A stretch of DNA of 64,000 bases from Salinactinospora qingdaonensis (GTDB taxonomy: Bacteria; Actinomycetota; Actinomycetes; Streptosporangiales; Streptosporangiaceae). The position numbers and the translations under genes were made by a program. This document shows positions 62,596 through 64,000 of the stretch, piece after piece (within the stretch, counting starts at the first letter, position 1; each line of letters begins with the position of its first letter). A model generated the notes under the pieces. It ran no database searches, was not told the DNA's origin, and saw only the letters and a list, made by a program, of their open reading frames with translations. The DNA lies in NCBI RefSeq assembly GCF_039539445.1, contig NZ_BAABDD010000011.1:62001-126000 (forward strand). Reading direction: 5' to 3'.

Positions 62596-63369
62596 GTGGT
62601 CTCCCCCACCCCTAATACCGACAGCCCCGAACGCCGGTACTGTCAGGTACCGCTGTGCCTGCATACGCGGGTTGTCACCACTCCAGAAGTGGTGCGACTC
62701 GCCAAGATCTTGCTTCCTCCCTCTGCGTATGCGCTCTACGAGCACATCGCCTGCTCACCCACCGGCTTGGCCATCGCCGAACTCGCCCACCGCAGCGAGA
62801 CACCGGTTGGGGCGACCAAGATCACAGTTCAGTCACTTCTGTCGAGCGGGTTGGCCCATACCCGCGACGAGGACCGGTCGGTGACGGTGGCCGGTGCGAA
62901 CTTGAAGCGGGAGCAGACCCTCATCTCGACGGTGTGCCCCGATCCCGTCGAGATGAGGGTCCAGATGCCGTTTCGTGGCGAGCGGGCCGTCACGATCACC
63001 TCACATTTCGGGCGGGCCCGGTTGTCCAACGGCACCGCGCCGATTTCGCTGACCGGCTCCCCCCGCCACTGGCGCCATCAGGGACAGTGGGACGAGGCCA
63101 CCCGGGGCACGCTGGGCATGGTGATCCTGGTCGAACCCGACGACCCGCGCGCCACGGACGCCGCGCTGGCCTACTGCCGCAAGCACCGGCTCCCTTATGT
63201 CCTGGCCGTTCCCCTACAGGGAGCGATCCACCACGCGCGTCGGCGGATTCGCCGGGAGCTGGAACTCAACGAGACCCCCATCCTCGGCTGCGACCCCCAC
63301 GACTCCCGCGACGTCACCGAGGTGCTGTGGACCCTGCTGCACTTAGTACGCGCTGCGGACCGGTCCTAG
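62596..63369 (+). CDS. Conservon-like CvnC-CvnD fusion lacking a P-loop
   Basis: 257 residues, GTG start. Residues ~1-95 resemble CvnC (DUF742): a winged-helix-like segment LPPSAYALYEHIACSPTGLAIAELAHRSETPVG with SLLSSGLAHTRD. Residues ~115-255 follow the second half of CvnD-type small GTPases in order: TITSHFGRARLSNGTAPISLTGSPRHWRHQ (in CvnD, DFGRITL..LFGTPGQDRFW), LGMVILVEPDDPRATDAALAYCRKHRLPYVLAVPL, and LNETPILGCDPHDSRDVTEVLWTLLHLV. The P-loop and switch I region of CvnD are missing, so it should not bind GTP in the usual way. Conservons couple a sensor kinase to a GTPase switch; this fused form may be a stripped-down regulator. Adjacent to the polyketide cluster. Confidence 0.6.
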   Translation: MVSPTPNTDSPERRYCQVPLCLHTRVVTTPEVVRLAKILLPPSAYALYEHIACSPTGLAIAELAHRSETPVGATKITVQSLLSSGLAHTRDEDRSVTVAGANLKREQTLISTVCPDPVEMRVQMPFRGERAVTITSHFGRARLSNGTAPISLTGSPRHWRHQGQWDEATRGTLGMVILVEPDDPRATDAALAYCRKHRLPYVLAVPLQGAIHHARRRIRRELELNETPILGCDPHDSRDVTEVLWTLLHLVRAADRS

Positions 63370-63468
63370 CCACGGGGCGGCGTGGCCGCCCCAGCGGCGC
63401 GGGGGTGACGGTTCACGGCAGCGCCATCCCCGCGCTAGGGCGGGGGTACCCGCCCGTCTTAAGCGCGG

Positions 63469-64000
63469 TCACCCGGCGGATTCCCCGCTGGTCTCGTAGA
63501 GGTGGCTGAGTCCGTCCAAGAAGGCGGTCAGCGCCAGTTCAAAGCTGTCGTGGTCGATCTCGGCGGCGTGCTCGGCCAGCCGGTGGGCTTGAGAGAGGTT
63601 GGGGTAGCGGTCGCGGTAGACGCGGATGTCGGCGTCGAAGCCGCGGGAGAACGAATGGAGCGCGGCCCCCACCACGAGATACTTCGTGGAGGCACCGATC
63701 ATGGTGGCCAACCGCGCGGGCCACCCCGCCCCCACCAATCCGCCGTGGACGGCATCGGCCATGCGCAGGGCCGCGTCCCGGCGTCCCGGGCCGCTGGCGA
63801 TGAACGGGACCATGTTCGGGTGGGCCGACAGCGCCGCAAAATAGGAGCGCGCCCACAGCCTGATCCCCTGGCGCCAATCGCCGGCCTCGAATCCGGAGAC
63901 GTCGATACCGGCGGCCATCTCCTGGGCTATGTCGGTGAGTAACTCCTCTTTGGTCCGGTAGTGGCTGTACAGCGACGCGGCGCGCACGTCCAACTCTTGG
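63469..64000 (-). CDS. TetR-family regulator, cut by the right window edge
   Basis: At least 176 residues seen. The end of the helix-turn-helix is visible at the edge (ELDVRAASLYSHYRTKEELLTDIAQEM), followed by a helical ligand domain ending LTAFLDGLSHLYETSGESAG. The N-terminal part lies beyond 64000. Convergent with the conservon-like gene. Target unknown. Confidence 0.88.
   Translation of the reverse strand, partial: QELDVRAASLYSHYRTKEELLTDIAQEMAAGIDVSGFEAGDWRQGIRLWARSYFAALSAHPNMVPFIASGPGRRDAALRMADAVHGGLVGAGWPARLATMIGASTKYLVVGAALHSFSRGFDADIRVYRDRYPNLSQAHRLAEHAAEIDHDSFELALTAFLDGLSHLYETSGESAG

Noticed and set aside
1..64000. CRISPR array
   Set aside because: No regularly spaced direct repeats and no cas gene were seen.

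Overview
The window is about 64 kb of high-GC DNA from an actinomycete. Evidence: GTG starts are common, XRE/DUF5753, DUF397 and DUF6879 genes recur, there is a conservon-like (CvnC/CvnD) protein, and there are type I polyketide synthases with actinobacterial codon use. The genus cannot be fixed from sequence alone; a Nocardiopsis-like or other Streptosporangiales genome would fit. No CRISPR array, rRNA or replication origin was seen.

Layout. 0-2.5 kb: tRNA-Val with a strong hairpin terminator, a 0.9 kb gene-free stretch, and a decayed IS701-type transposase gene. 2.5-10.2 kb: three transporter/regulator modules: XRE regulator with DHA2 efflux pump and a truncated esterase, MarR with a DHA1 pump, and AzlCD exporter with a MocR regulator. 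10.3-17.0 kb: a tight six-gene operon (SGNH hydrolase, 30-aa cationic peptide, large haem-oxygenase-like diiron protein, NodU/TobZ-type carbamoyltransferase, 50-aa arginine-rich peptide, class III aminotransferase). It looks biosynthetic and matches no pathway I recognise. 17-24 kb: secreted lipase, decayed MFS gene, two SDRs, a DEDDh exonuclease, DUF1330 and DUF2267 genes, and copies of a small repeat. 24-42 kb: accessory region rich in small regulators (XRE/DUF5753, DUF397, GntR, TPR regulators), a cassette of a 48-aa peptide, a JmjC-type oxygenase, an aldo/keto reductase and a kinase-like protein, two paralogues of an unknown 125-aa protein, and much gene debris. 42.4-48.5 kb: one giant reading frame fusing the C-terminal half of a SNF2-type helicase to an N6-adenine methylase, probably a remnant of a class 1 DISARM-like pair (DrmD-DrmMI). 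48.8-62.3 kb: a lipid-polyketide cluster (fatty acyl-AMP ligase, free-standing ACP, trans-acting MDR reductase, KS-AT-DH-like-ACP and KS-AT-ACP-TE synthases) followed by a styrene/indole-monooxygenase-like flavoprotein. 62.6-64 kb: a fused CvnC-CvnD-like protein without a P-loop, and a TetR regulator cut by the window edge.

Two themes stand out. First, a ~160-170 bp element with inverted ends GTTGTTGTTTTT, flanked by CTAG, occurs three times in full. Each time it lies exactly at the TAG stop codon of a gene, so the target CTAG appears to be the stop codon itself. Second, gene decay is unusually easy to read here: Trp-to-opal changes in the transposase, one-base homopolymer slips in an XRE-TPR regulator and the adjacent SLOG gene, and mosaic debris made of pieces of neighbouring genes.

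The best candidates for undescribed biology are the 10.3-17.0 kb operon with its two microproteins, the 48-aa peptide/JmjC/aldo-keto reductase cassette at 29.2-32.3 kb, the paralogous 125-aa duplicated-domain proteins tied to DUF6879 and XRE genes, and the pseudo-GTPase conservon fusion next to the polyketide cluster.
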